Positions 17,491-26,962 of a DNA stretch of 64,000 nt are shown here, piece by piece. The stretch lies in the NCBI GenBank assembly GCA_021325025.1, contig JAJPHZ010000016.1:248001-312000 (forward strand). The letters are read 5' to 3'. The notes below the pieces were generated by a model. That model worked only from the letters and a program-made list of their open reading frames with translations, had not been told where the DNA came from and ran no database searches. The DNA comes from Pseudomonadota bacterium (lineage in GTDB: Bacteria > Desulfobacterota > Binatia > Binatales > Binataceae). The position numbers were made by a program, and so were the translations under genes. Position 1 is the stretch's first letter. Each line of letters opens with the position of its first letter.

Positions 17491-20112
17491 GTGAACAAAT
17501 CCAGACGCAACGATTTCGCGGCGCTGCTGGTCTATGTCGGCATCTCGGTCGGCTTCTTCGGCCGCCACTTGCTGCGCCATTCGGCAACCGCTTACGTCGG
17601 TGAAGGTACGGACCCCTCGCAGATGATGTGGCTGTTGGTGTGGTGGCCGTACGCGCTGATTCATCGCATCAATCCATTTCTCACCAGGGCGGTATGGGCG
17701 CCATCCGGCGCCAATCTTGCCTGGATGACCTGCATTCCGGCGCCCAGCCTGTTGGCTTTTCCTGCAACCTATGCTTTCGGGCCGGTGGTGTCCTACAATC
17801 TGCTTTCGCTGCTCGGACCGGCGCTTTCGGCATTTGCCGCCTACTGCTTGTGCCGCGCCGCAGGCGGCGCGTTCGTCGCTTCCTTGATCGGTGGTTATTT
17901 TTACGGCTTCTCCAGCTATGAGGTTGGGCAGGTGTTGGGCGGACACCTGAGCCTCAGTCTGGTTTTTCTGCCCCCGATTCTGGCGGCTTTGTTCATTCGC
18001 TTCGCTGCTGGGGTAGTTTCGCGCCGCCGCTTCGCCGCCTGGTTCACTACTCTGCTGGCGCTCCAGTTCCTCATATCCAACGAAGTACTCGCGACAGCGA
18101 CGCTGTTTGGATTGCTCGCCGTCGCGCTCGCCTGGTGCCTCGGCGACTCCTCGATCCGCTGGCAACTGCGTCGCGCCGCACCCGTGCTGCTCATCTGTTA
18201 TATCCTCGCCGCGATTGCGCTGAGTCCTTACCTTTATTACATGTTCGCCTATCAAATGCCGAGCAAGCCTCTTTATCCACCTGACGCGTACTCCGCGGAT
18301 CTGGCCGGATTCATAGTTCCGAATATCCTTAATTATTTCAGGTATTCATTCGGCGGTCTTGACGCCCGCCATTTCCTGATAGACCCATGGGAAAATGGCG
18401 CGTTTGTAGGTATACCAATTCTGATTCTGATTGCGTGGTACGTCGTTGAGGACTGGGGTACGTTTGCGGCAAAGCTTCTCGCCGCCTTCCTGTTTTTCGT
18501 TTGTCTGGCCGCGCTCGGGCCCGTGCTGCACGTTGCGGGACAGCCAAGCCTCGCCCTTCCATGGAGCGCCGCGTTGCATCTGCCGCTGCTCAAGCATGCG
18601 CTGCCTGGACGCTTCATGCTGTATTTCTTCCTCGGCGGGGCGGTGGCGATCGCCATGTGGATTTCGCGAACGCAAACCGCCGCGAAGGCCCGGTTTGCTC
18701 TTGTGATCCTTTGTGCCGTGTCGCTCTGGCCGTCGGCAACGATTACCAAAACAGCCATCCCCCCGTTCTTCACGTCGGGGACATACAGGTATTTTCTGCG
18801 CCCCGGCGAGAACGTGTTGATTGTCCCTTTCGGTCAAACCGGCGATAGCATGCTGTGGCAGGCTGAAACCCTGATGTATTTCAGGATGGCCGGCGGGTGG
18901 CTGGGGCCGATGCCTGCGGAGTATGAGCATTGGCCGATTGTCCAAGCACTCCTCTCATCGGTCCTCATGCCCGAACCGGATTTGCAACTGAAAGCCTTTC
19001 TCTTGCACTACGGAATACACACTGTCGTGCTGGACGACGCCGTCAAAGGACCATGGAGAAGGCTCTTTTCTTCATTGGATACAGCCCCGGTCAGACTTGG
19101 GCAGGTTACCGTATACAGGACCGCAGCGGGTCGGTTGAGCGCGACCCCACCGCTGAATCCGCTGCAGGCCGAGGGACGCGCCAACCTGGAACGCTTTGGC
19201 GAGATGCTCGCGGCGACTACCGAATACTTGCGCCGGGGACTCGATCCCGCAAAGCTCAATTGCGCGCGCGCGCAGCAACTGGGACTCATTCCGGATCGCG
19301 GCGAATCGCGCGTCACGTCCAACCAGCTCGGCTGGTGCTACTCGATGTGGTTCGGTGTTTTGCGGGCCGAGGATTTTGGCCTCGGTCTGATCGGCGATTA
19401 CCCGGGCTTGAGACCAGTGGTGGCGCGCTACAAGGCTTTTGCGAAAGATATCTTCTATCCCTATCCGCGCAAGATGGATGGTAATCCGGAGCCGGACCAG
19501 GTGGGCGCCCTGATAATGACGTTCGATCGCGAGCGCCTGGTACAGGCAGCGGCCGCCGCGGCTTCAGCTCAGGTTGCCGCAGGTCGTGATTGGCTGCCGC
19601 CCTGGCTGCAGCCAAACCGCCAGCAACCCGTCAAGGGGTGGTTGTCGCCAAAAGCCGGCGCTGCGGACAGAGCATTGCCGATAATCACGGCGGTTAACGG
19701 TGTGTCGGTCTCGCCGGCTGCGGGGGCCGACGTCGATCGCGGGACCGTCGGTCCTGTCTTGGCGGCGCGGCGGGCGCGATGGGGACCTTGGTGGAAGCAG
19801 GTGCAAGCCGACAACCTTGTAATGATCGAAGGACATAACTTCGACGATAGGTTCGGCATCGCAGTTGATATTTACTGTAGATGTCCCGGGGGCGAGGTTG
19901 GCCCCTTCTTTTTCGAGCCGCGCTATAATCCGTTCGATGAAACCCGGATTTTCCTCGGCGTCTCCCTTTATGGATCCAAAGCGCCGCTGGCCGGTGCAGG
20001 CTCGATAGTAGTGAGCAACAGAGGTAGTGATGGTCAATACTCGGCCAAGAGCAACAGAGTTCCGGTGTGGATCGGACCGCCGGCCGGGCGAGACCGGAGA
20101 GCGTCGCGATAG
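17491..20112 (+). CDS. large polytopic GT-C-like membrane protein with C-terminal IPT/TIG-like ectodomain (copy A)
   Basis: About 873 residues. Roughly the first 440 are hydrophobic helices. The first outer loop is YVGEGTDPSQMMWLLVWWPY, with an acidic residue where GT-C enzymes have theirs, followed by NPFLTRAVWAPSGANLAW and GYFYGFSSYEVGQVLGGH. A soluble region (about 450-700) follows. It ends in an IPT-like unit (about 730-865) with VMIEGHNFDDRFGIAVDIYC, then RCPGGEVGPFFFEP and VVSNRGSDGQYSAKSNRVPV. The GTG at 17491 is chosen by comparison with the paralogue at 22313; a TTG at 17374 is possible. It heads three consecutive genes of this kind. The substrate is unknown, and an enzymatic role is inferred from topology only. 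Confidence 0.75.
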   Translation: MNKSRRNDFAALLVYVGISVGFFGRHLLRHSATAYVGEGTDPSQMMWLLVWWPYALIHRINPFLTRAVWAPSGANLAWMTCIPAPSLLAFPATYAFGPVVSYNLLSLLGPALSAFAAYCLCRAAGGAFVASLIGGYFYGFSSYEVGQVLGGHLSLSLVFLPPILAALFIRFAAGVVSRRRFAAWFTTLLALQFLISNEVLATATLFGLLAVALAWCLGDSSIRWQLRRAAPVLLICYILAAIALSPYLYYMFAYQMPSKPLYPPDAYSADLAGFIVPNILNYFRYSFGGLDARHFLIDPWENGAFVGIPILILIAWYVVEDWGTFAAKLLAAFLFFVCLAALGPVLHVAGQPSLALPWSAALHLPLLKHALPGRFMLYFFLGGAVAIAMWISRTQTAAKARFALVILCAVSLWPSATITKTAIPPFFTSGTYRYFLRPGENVLIVPFGQTGDSMLWQAETLMYFRMAGGWLGPMPAEYEHWPIVQALLSSVLMPEPDLQLKAFLLHYGIHTVVLDDAVKGPWRRLFSSLDTAPVRLGQVTVYRTAAGRLSATPPLNPLQAEGRANLERFGEMLAATTEYLRRGLDPAKLNCARAQQLGLIPDRGESRVTSNQLGWCYSMWFGVLRAEDFGLGLIGDYPGLRPVVARYKAFAKDIFYPYPRKMDGNPEPDQVGALIMTFDRERLVQAAAAAASAQVAAGRDWLPPWLQPNRQQPVKGWLSPKAGAADRALPIITAVNGVSVSPAAGADVDRGTVGPVLAARRARWGPWWKQVQADNLVMIEGHNFDDRFGIAVDIYCRCPGGEVGPFFFEPRYNPFDETRIFLGVSLYGSKAPLAGAGSIVVSNRGSDGQYSAKSNRVPVWIGPPAGRDRRASR

Positions 20113-20127
20113 ATAAGGGTTCTTGCG

Positions 20128-22278
20128 GTGTCATCAAAGAGCCCCGTACTGAAGACCCGCGTCGTTGGCATCGCGATTTTTCTTACCGCGCTTGCGGTTT
20201 TTTACGCTTCGCCCAACCTGCAGGTGTACGATAGCAACTTCTCGATGCTGCTGAGCGAGGTCATACTCCGCGGGCATAGCGTCGATCTCAGCCGCGTTCC
20301 GCTCAAAGTCCTTAATTTCGATTCTCGAAATCTTAGAGACGGCTATCCTTACCAAACGATCGTCGAAAAGGGCAGACGCTTGTACTATATGCCGTGGGGC
20401 GGCTCGATTCTGGCCCTGCCCGCAGTTGCCGTGTTCAATGCAGTTGGCGTATCGGCTCTGACTCCCGCCTGGCATTTCGACGCGGCGGGCGAGTGTACGA
20501 TTCAGAAGATTCTTGCGGCCGTGCTGATGGCGATCTTTTGTTGGCTGGTCTTTCAAACCGCCGTGGTGGCGGAACTGCCGGTGTGGTGGGCTGGTGCGAT
20601 CGCTCTGGGCACCGCGTTTGGAACCCAAGTGTGGTCTACCGCGTCGCGGGCCTTGTGGGGGCAGACCTGGCTGCTGCTGTTACTGGGCATAGCGCTCTGG
20701 CTTCTGTTGCGATGGAGAACGCAACGGGGAAGGTTTCACCCGATTGCCTTTGCCACGCTGGTATCCTGGATGTATTTCGTGCGTCCCATGGCGAGCGTGC
20801 CGATCATGGCAATCAGCGCCTACCTGCTTTTTACCTACCCGCGCCAATTCCCCGCCTACCTGCTTTGCGGCCTGCTGTGGCTGGGCGGCTTTATTGCAAC
20901 TTCGATGTATTTCTTCGGGGCGCCGCTGCCGCCCTATTACCACGAAACTTGGTGGCTGAGCACGGTCGGCGCGCGCCATCGCCTGATGGCGGTGCTGTTC
21001 AGTCCGTCGCGCGGCTTGTTTATCTACGTCCCAATCCTTGGTTTTGTCCTGTTTCTCACCTTCCGCTACTGGCGGCAACTGCGCGCGGAGAAATTGGTGC
21101 TGATGTCGCTGGCGGTCATCGCCGCCGACCTCGCCATACTCTCCACCTTGACGATGTGGTGGGGAGGCTGGAGCTACGGGCCGCGTGAACTGACCGAGAC
21201 CGTGCCGTTCTTTGTGCTGTTGGCGATCTTTGGCTGCAGAGCATTTTTGGCAGATGCTTCGCTCAGCCTGCATGGCTGCTCGGCCATCATCTCGTTCGGT
21301 ATCGTTCTTTTAATCCTCAGTGTGCTGATAAACGCGCCAGGCGCCCTTTCATACGCCGCGGTCGGATCGTGGAATGTCCAGGAGGATCAGCAGCACCGGG
21401 AACTGCTTTGGGACTGGAGTCATGCTCCGTTTCTGGCGCCACTGAGTGCTGCGGTGACCGACGCCGCGTCGGATGATGCCGACATTCCTGCCGCGGTGGG
21501 TGCGATGGCGCGAAAGAACGATGAGCAGGCGGCGGCAAACATCGTGACTGAGGCAGGTCCCGTCGTCGAGAGCGTCAACGGCGTCAACGTGATACGCAAC
21601 TACGCCGGTCCCGGGACCGACTGGGCGCCGGTGCTGATAATGGCCAGGCGTTCCAACCCGCTGGCAGCGTGGTGGAACAGCGATCTGGACGAAACCGTGA
21701 TCATTCGCGGACATGGATTTGATGCAAGGCATGGCGTGGCGGTTGGAGTGTTTTGTCCGTGTCGGGGCTCGGGTCAGATCGGCCCGTTCTTTTTCAACCC
21801 CGACAACCCGAACTTCAGTCCGACGAGAATCATTTTGCAGATTCCGCGTCCCGTTGGTCAGCCGGTTCCCGTCGGCTCGGGGTTCATTGAAGTTCGCAAC
21901 CGCGGCAAGGACGGCACCTATTCCCAGATTGCCAATCGTGTATGGATTTCCCTCGGAGCACCGCTGCGAGTGCGCCACGTCTACCAGTCGGGCGCGTCGA
22001 TCCTGGTCGAGGGATCGGGTTTCGAGTCTTCGACTCGAATCAATTTATATAATTCAAGCTCTCCTTTTTCCCAGGCGCAACTCCCGCCCAATCTGGGCGG
22101 CGTGGACGGCGCGGGGCGGCCCAGAATTCTGCTGAACATCGAGAGTCACTCCAGGTTCACCTTCAGGGTGCCGGACAATGCGGGTCCCGGCGAATGGTAC
22201 GTGGAAGCGCTCAACCCGCCTTACCTGCCGTTTTCAAGTTCTTACGGCGATCCCGGCGGCGCCTTTGTCATTCGATGA
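20128..22278 (+). CDS. polytopic GT-C-like membrane protein with two C-terminal IPT/TIG-like units
   Basis: A 716-residue protein. Residues 1-430 form about 10-12 membrane helices with short loops (YASPNLQVYDSNFSMLLSEV as first loop, MWWGGWSYGPRELTETVPFF near the end of the membrane part). Residues about 476-716 form two IPT-like units. The first has VIIRGHGFDARHGVAVGVFC, then PCRGSGQIGPFFFNPDNP. The second has ILVEGSGFESSTRINLYNSS and ends YVEALNPPYLPFSSS, then GGAF. That terminal motif is shared with the secreted proteins at 6134 and 31386. The GTG start has AAGGG upstream and lies 15 bases after the preceding stop, so it is operonic. It is unlike its two neighbours in the membrane part, but shares the ectodomain type. 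Confidence 0.75.
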   Translation: MSSKSPVLKTRVVGIAIFLTALAVFYASPNLQVYDSNFSMLLSEVILRGHSVDLSRVPLKVLNFDSRNLRDGYPYQTIVEKGRRLYYMPWGGSILALPAVAVFNAVGVSALTPAWHFDAAGECTIQKILAAVLMAIFCWLVFQTAVVAELPVWWAGAIALGTAFGTQVWSTASRALWGQTWLLLLLGIALWLLLRWRTQRGRFHPIAFATLVSWMYFVRPMASVPIMAISAYLLFTYPRQFPAYLLCGLLWLGGFIATSMYFFGAPLPPYYHETWWLSTVGARHRLMAVLFSPSRGLFIYVPILGFVLFLTFRYWRQLRAEKLVLMSLAVIAADLAILSTLTMWWGGWSYGPRELTETVPFFVLLAIFGCRAFLADASLSLHGCSAIISFGIVLLILSVLINAPGALSYAAVGSWNVQEDQQHRELLWDWSHAPFLAPLSAAVTDAASDDADIPAAVGAMARKNDEQAAANIVTEAGPVVESVNGVNVIRNYAGPGTDWAPVLIMARRSNPLAAWWNSDLDETVIIRGHGFDARHGVAVGVFCPCRGSGQIGPFFFNPDNPNFSPTRIILQIPRPVGQPVPVGSGFIEVRNRGKDGTYSQIANRVWISLGAPLRVRHVYQSGASILVEGSGFESSTRINLYNSSSPFSQAQLPPNLGGVDGAGRPRILLNIESHSRFTFRVPDNAGPGEWYVEALNPPYLPFSSSYGDPGGAFVIR

Positions 22279-22312
22279 TTCGAACCACCCACGCATATCG
22301 ATCGCGGGAATT

Positions 22313-24979
22313 GTGAGCAGCGGCGCGAACATTGTCCGTGGGCGTTCAAGGCTCGAAAAGCTCGCGGTCGGGCTGCTCTACGGTGCACTGTCGGTTGCAA
22401 TCTTCGGCGGTCAGGTGGTCTGCAACCCGGCTAACTATTACGTCGGCGGCGGTCACGATCCGTCGCAGATGATGTGGTTTCTGGTCTGGTGGCCTTATGC
22501 AATCCTTCACCACCTCAACCCTTTTGTGACGAAAATGGTATGGCCGCCGGCCGGGGTGAACCTGGCCTGGATGACGCCTATCCCCGCGCTCAGTCTCCTG
22601 GGCTTCCCCATAACCTACACTTTGGGCCCTGTCGTCTCGTATAATGTCCTTTCTCTGCTCGCCCCGGCGCTCTCAGCGTGGACTGCTTACCTGCTTTGCG
22701 TTCAGGTTACCGGGCGCTCGTGGCCATCCGCGGCCGGCGGATATCTCTATGGCTTTTCAAGTTATGAAATTGGCCAGGTTCTGGGCGGTCATCTCGGTCA
22801 CAGCATGGCGATGCTGCCGCCTCTTGCCGTACTGTTGTTTCTTCACCTGGTTCGACGTGAGCTGACGCGCCGCCGTTTCATAGTTTATTTCACGGCATGT
22901 CTGGTTGCTCAATTTCTGATCTCGACCGCGCTTTTTGCAACCATGACTTTATTCGGCGCCGGCGCTCTGATGCTCGCATGGTGTTTATCCGATTCGGTTT
23001 TGAGGGTGGCTCTGCGTCGAACGTTGCCTTGCCTTGTGAGTGGCTACATCCTGGCCGCCGTAGCGCTGAGTCCGTATCTGTACTATGTTGTGGCCTTCGG
23101 CATGCCGCACAAACCGATCTGGCCGCTGGATTATTACTCGGCCGACCTGGTCGGATTAGTTCTTCCCAATAGGCTCTGCCGACTCAGATTCCGCATTTTC
23201 GGATTGGACGCCGGCTTCTTATTCGATCCCTGGGAGACGGGAGCTTATCTCGGTTTGCCGACGGTTGTGCTGTGCTCCTGGTATTATCTTGAGAATCGCG
23301 GAACGTTCATCTGCAAGCTACTGACTATTTCTTTGGCCGCGGTTTTATTGGCCGCGTTGGGACCGCGCCTGCACGTCGCGGGAAGGGCGAGCGTGATTTT
23401 GCCATGGGCGGCCGCGGCCCGTCTGCCGTTCATCAAGCACGAACTGCCGGGACGCTTCATGCTTTTCGCATTCCTGATCATCGCGGTTATGGTATCGATA
23501 TGGCTGTCCCGGCTGAGGCCGGCTGGTCCAGCCCGAGTGGCAGTGCTGTTGCTCTCGGTTCTGTTTCTATGGCCGGCGGTCGATAACACCAGGGTCGATC
23601 TGCCGGCCTTCTTCAGCACCGGGGTCTATCGGCGCGTGCTCGGGCGAAACGAAAACGTCCTGGCCGTTCCATTCGGATGGAATGGCGACAGCATGCTCTG
23701 GCAGGCCCATTCCCTGATGTACTTCAGGATGGCGGGAGGATACCTGGGTGCGACGCCGTCCGAATTTGAACGCTGGCCAATCGTGGATGCGTTGTACTGG
23801 TCGATTCTTATACCAGACACCGAGGCTCAGCTAAGAGATTTTGTCGACCATTATCGTATCGAGAGACTAATCATCGAGGAGTCTGACAAAGAGCCCTGGC
23901 GGAAAGTATTTTCACAGTTTGACTCTACTCCGGAGAGAATCGGCGGAGTTATCATCTACAAGGTGGGAAGGGGGCGGGCGCGCAGCCATCCAGACACGGA
24001 TGTCGTGCAGGCGCAAGGCCGGGCCTATGCGGGTCGCTTCACTGAGATGATTATGGCCGCCCACGAATACCTGATGCGCGGTTTGGATCCGGCACGGCTC
24101 AGTTGCGCAGAAGTTCAGCATCTGGGCTTGCTGCCCGACCGGGGCGAATTGACCGATACGACGACCAAAGCTGGTTGGTGTCACCGTATGTGGCTCGGGC
24201 CGTTGGAAGGCGACCCGGTTGGAGTCGGCCTGATCGGTTACGAACAGGGCGTCAAATCGGTAATCGGACTATACGGCAGGTTCGCGAATAAAATATTCTA
24301 TCCGTATCCTCAGAAAGCTAGTGAACAGGCGCCGGTGGATCCTAATAAGCCTGGCACATTGATTATGACGTTTAGTCTCAGTCAACTCCAACGCGCAAGC
24401 CTCACGGCAATGTCTTACCAGTCCGGAGCGCGGTCCGATGCCGGCGAAGGGCGGGCCGGGGCCGCCGCGCTCGCGGCGGCCGGCAGCGCGGCGCCCACGC
24501 CGGAGGTGAAGGAATCCGCCTGGTCGGCAAGCGATGGGGCAAAAGATGAGGCGCCGAATCGCGCGGGCCCCGTAATCGTGGCGTTAAACGGCACACCCAT
24601 ACCGACCGGCAGCACCGTGACGTCGGTCAACGACGGCGGTGTGCCGGTAATTCCGGTGCGACGGAGCATCTGGCAGCCTTGGTGGTCGAGAGCGCAAGCC
24701 AACGACGTGGTTGTGATCGAGGGTTCGAATTTCGATACCCGGTATGGGATAGCGGTGAACATATATGGCGCCTGCCGGGGCGAGGGTACTGGAACTTTTG
24801 CGTTCGACCCTGGCGACCATCTTTTCAGCGGCACTCGCATTTACTTGAAGGTCCCAATATGCCCTCCGCAGGCGGCGCCGGGCGGAGTTGGATCGGTCGT
24901 GGTTGCCAACAAGGGACGCGACGGCCGGTATCTGTCGAAAAGCAACCGAGTGCCAGTCCGCTTACGCCGCTCCGATTGA
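22313..24979 (+). CDS. large polytopic GT-C-like membrane protein with C-terminal IPT/TIG-like ectodomain (copy B)
   Basis: About 888 residues and a clear paralogue of the protein at 17491. It shares the first loop (YVGGGHDPSQMMWFLVWWPY), the NPFVTKMVWPPAGVNLAW block, GYLYGFSSYEIGQVLGGH, the LPGRFMLFAFLI block, the RGLDPARLSCAEVQHLGLLP soluble segment and the C-terminal IPT-like unit. In that unit the Cys pair is reduced to one (NIYGACRGEG) and the GPFF motif reads GTFAF. An Ala/Gly-rich insertion of about 40 residues precedes the ectodomain. The GTG at 22313 has GCGGGAA just upstream and avoids a 100-base overlap with the preceding gene. The pair A/B flanking a different GT-C-like gene points to duplication followed by divergence. 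Confidence 0.75.
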   Translation: MSSGANIVRGRSRLEKLAVGLLYGALSVAIFGGQVVCNPANYYVGGGHDPSQMMWFLVWWPYAILHHLNPFVTKMVWPPAGVNLAWMTPIPALSLLGFPITYTLGPVVSYNVLSLLAPALSAWTAYLLCVQVTGRSWPSAAGGYLYGFSSYEIGQVLGGHLGHSMAMLPPLAVLLFLHLVRRELTRRRFIVYFTACLVAQFLISTALFATMTLFGAGALMLAWCLSDSVLRVALRRTLPCLVSGYILAAVALSPYLYYVVAFGMPHKPIWPLDYYSADLVGLVLPNRLCRLRFRIFGLDAGFLFDPWETGAYLGLPTVVLCSWYYLENRGTFICKLLTISLAAVLLAALGPRLHVAGRASVILPWAAAARLPFIKHELPGRFMLFAFLIIAVMVSIWLSRLRPAGPARVAVLLLSVLFLWPAVDNTRVDLPAFFSTGVYRRVLGRNENVLAVPFGWNGDSMLWQAHSLMYFRMAGGYLGATPSEFERWPIVDALYWSILIPDTEAQLRDFVDHYRIERLIIEESDKEPWRKVFSQFDSTPERIGGVIIYKVGRGRARSHPDTDVVQAQGRAYAGRFTEMIMAAHEYLMRGLDPARLSCAEVQHLGLLPDRGELTDTTTKAGWCHRMWLGPLEGDPVGVGLIGYEQGVKSVIGLYGRFANKIFYPYPQKASEQAPVDPNKPGTLIMTFSLSQLQRASLTAMSYQSGARSDAGEGRAGAAALAAAGSAAPTPEVKESAWSASDGAKDEAPNRAGPVIVALNGTPIPTGSTVTSVNDGGVPVIPVRRSIWQPWWSRAQANDVVVIEGSNFDTRYGIAVNIYGACRGEGTGTFAFDPGDHLFSGTRIYLKVPICPPQAAPGGVGSVVVANKGRDGRYLSKSNRVPVRLRRSD

Positions 24980-25154
24980 CTGACGATCAGAGCATCCGCA
25001 AAGACGGCTTGCGTGCCGCGCAGGGTCAGTGTCCCCGATCCAAAACCAGGGCCGTTTTGGGCCGGTGCGAGTCCGGCAGGCATGATAGGCTTAGATGGCT
25101 TGGGTGGTTAGCGGACGCCTTGCAAATGCGGGGTCTCGGAGAGATACTGCGCCC

Positions 25155-26942
25155 ATGCCGTTAGCCGCATCCGGTCGCGCCTGGCTCAAACCGAGCGGAA
25201 AGGCCGCGCTGCCTGCTGGCGCGCCGGCCTCGGCCAGCGACTCAGCATCGGGCCAGCAAGGTTCGTCAGGCGAAGCGCAGCAGCTTGCCCAGCGCGAGGC
25301 GGACTTCTGTCTTGGCTACGGCCTGTATTGGCTGGAGAATGGCGAGGGGGCCAGCTTCTGCTGGTCGCGCCGTTTCTTCGGCTTTTATCTCGATCTGGAT
25401 CAGATCCGGGAATTCGAACTGGAGTTCGAATCGGCCCAGGAAACCACGTTGACTTTCTATTCCGACAGGACGGAAGTGGCCGCCGTCAACTTGGGTCCGG
25501 GGCGGCAGTCGGCCACGTTCAGGGTTCCCGCCGAAAGCCGCAAGTATCGGATCTGGCATGCGGGTTTCAGGGTTGGGGATACGTGGCAGCCGGCATCCGA
25601 TCCGAGAAGACTGGGCATCAAATGGTACGGGATGCGAGTGCGCACCGGCAGCGAAATTATTCACTACAGCGCGAGTGTGTATTCGCAAAATGGCGCCAAG
25701 ACGGATTGGCTTCGCCTGGACGATTATTTTCGGCTGCATGGGAACACGGCGCACGACCTGCGGCGCAATGCGCGGCTCAACGTCAAGGAACGAAGGGCGG
25801 AAACCCAGGAAGTCGTATCCACGCCGCTGCGTCTTTACATGGAGCTTGCGTGGCTATGCAATATACGATGTCCGAGCTGCTTCCAGGCGTATGTGCCGAA
25901 CAATCTGCGCAAGGAGGCGACTCATTTCATGTCGCCTCATGTGTTTCGCGAAGCCGCCGAGAAGCTGTTTCCGGGAGCCGCGATGGTATGGTACAGCGGC
26001 AACGGCGAGACGCTGCTTCATCCCAACATCGATACCATTTTGCGCACCGCACTGGATTTCAAGTTCGTTCCGGCGCTGCTGACTAACGGCACGCTGTTCA
26101 CCGAACATAACATGAGACTGCTGGTCGAGGGCGGGTTTTTCCTGAGCATCTCGATTGACAGCCCCTATGAAAAGGATTTCGAGCGGCTGCGCGCCGGCGC
26201 CCGGTTTAGCAAGCTCGTGGGCGCGCTTGAGTATTTCCGCACCCTGCAACGGCAAATCAAAAACAAGCGTTTTCATATTCGGATCCAGTGTGTGGCGCAG
26301 CAATCAAATCTGGATCAGGTCGTGGATTTAGTCAAATGGGGGGCGAGCTACGGCGCACGGGAAATACAGTTCCTGCCCATTCACAATTTCGGTCATCATT
26401 CCGAGTATATAGAGCAGGCGATGCTGTATCATACGCCCGAGCGGGTAAACAGCCGGATGCTGGAGGCGGTGCGGACGGGGACGAAGCTTGGCGTAAGGGT
26501 ACGGCCCGTTCCTCCCCTGAATCCGGGGCCTGCCCTGACGCGCGAATTCCAGGCGGCCGCCGATGAAAACATCTACGCCACGCGGCGCCTCGACGATCTT
26601 TACGATCTGGCGCTCAATATGCCCGAACATCCCGCTAACAATCCCGACGGGCGATGCAGCTTGGCGTGGTCGGAGTGTTTTATTTGCGCGGACGGAAAAG
26701 TCGCGCCCTGCTGCATCGACCTGACTCAGACCACGGTCGGCAACCTTTACGACGACGATTTCTGGACCATCTGGAACGGTCCCGCCATGAAGATGTGGCG
26801 TCAGACGGTCAACCACGGGCCGCGTGGCATCTGCAGTTTCGGAACCTGTGTGTTTCGCCGTTCCGCGCCGGTGGACAAGAGCCAGATATCCAGAAAACTA
26901 ACGCATCGTATGCGGCATTGGGTTCGATCATTCAGACATTAA
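25155..26942 (+). CDS. radical SAM/SPASM domain protein with N-terminal beta-sandwich domain
   Basis: About 595 residues. A disordered Ala/Ser-rich start leads to a beta-sandwich domain (about 45-190; LGYGLYWLENGEGASFCWSR, LGIKWYGMRV). The radical SAM core starts near residue 230 with the [4Fe-4S] motif CNIRCPSC (Cx3Cx2C), then WYSGNGETLLHPNID and LLTNGTLFTEHN. A SPASM region (about 500-580) has CFICADGKVAPCCIDLTQTT, VGNLYDDDFWTIW and CSFGTC for auxiliary clusters. The start at 25155 has GGAGAG upstream; an ATG at 25095 would add 20 residues. The N-terminal domain resembles the C-terminal domain of the GT2 at 28378. It follows the GT-C genes by 175 bases. Its substrate may be a glycan or a peptide. 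Confidence 0.85.
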   Translation: MPLAASGRAWLKPSGKAALPAGAPASASDSASGQQGSSGEAQQLAQREADFCLGYGLYWLENGEGASFCWSRRFFGFYLDLDQIREFELEFESAQETTLTFYSDRTEVAAVNLGPGRQSATFRVPAESRKYRIWHAGFRVGDTWQPASDPRRLGIKWYGMRVRTGSEIIHYSASVYSQNGAKTDWLRLDDYFRLHGNTAHDLRRNARLNVKERRAETQEVVSTPLRLYMELAWLCNIRCPSCFQAYVPNNLRKEATHFMSPHVFREAAEKLFPGAAMVWYSGNGETLLHPNIDTILRTALDFKFVPALLTNGTLFTEHNMRLLVEGGFFLSISIDSPYEKDFERLRAGARFSKLVGALEYFRTLQRQIKNKRFHIRIQCVAQQSNLDQVVDLVKWGASYGAREIQFLPIHNFGHHSEYIEQAMLYHTPERVNSRMLEAVRTGTKLGVRVRPVPPLNPGPALTREFQAAADENIYATRRLDDLYDLALNMPEHPANNPDGRCSLAWSECFICADGKVAPCCIDLTQTTVGNLYDDDFWTIWNGPAMKMWRQTVNHGPRGICSFGTCVFRRSAPVDKSQISRKLTHRMRHWVRSFRH

Positions 26943-26962
26943 TAGCTGTGCCGCAGTGTCCG

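Noticed and set aside
17491..24979. Reading the GT-C-like triplet as YfhO-type membrane proteins
   Set aside because: The general topology is similar, but the acidic first loop, the GFSSYE block and the IPT-like ectodomain fit a GT-C-like reading better. The true family remains open.
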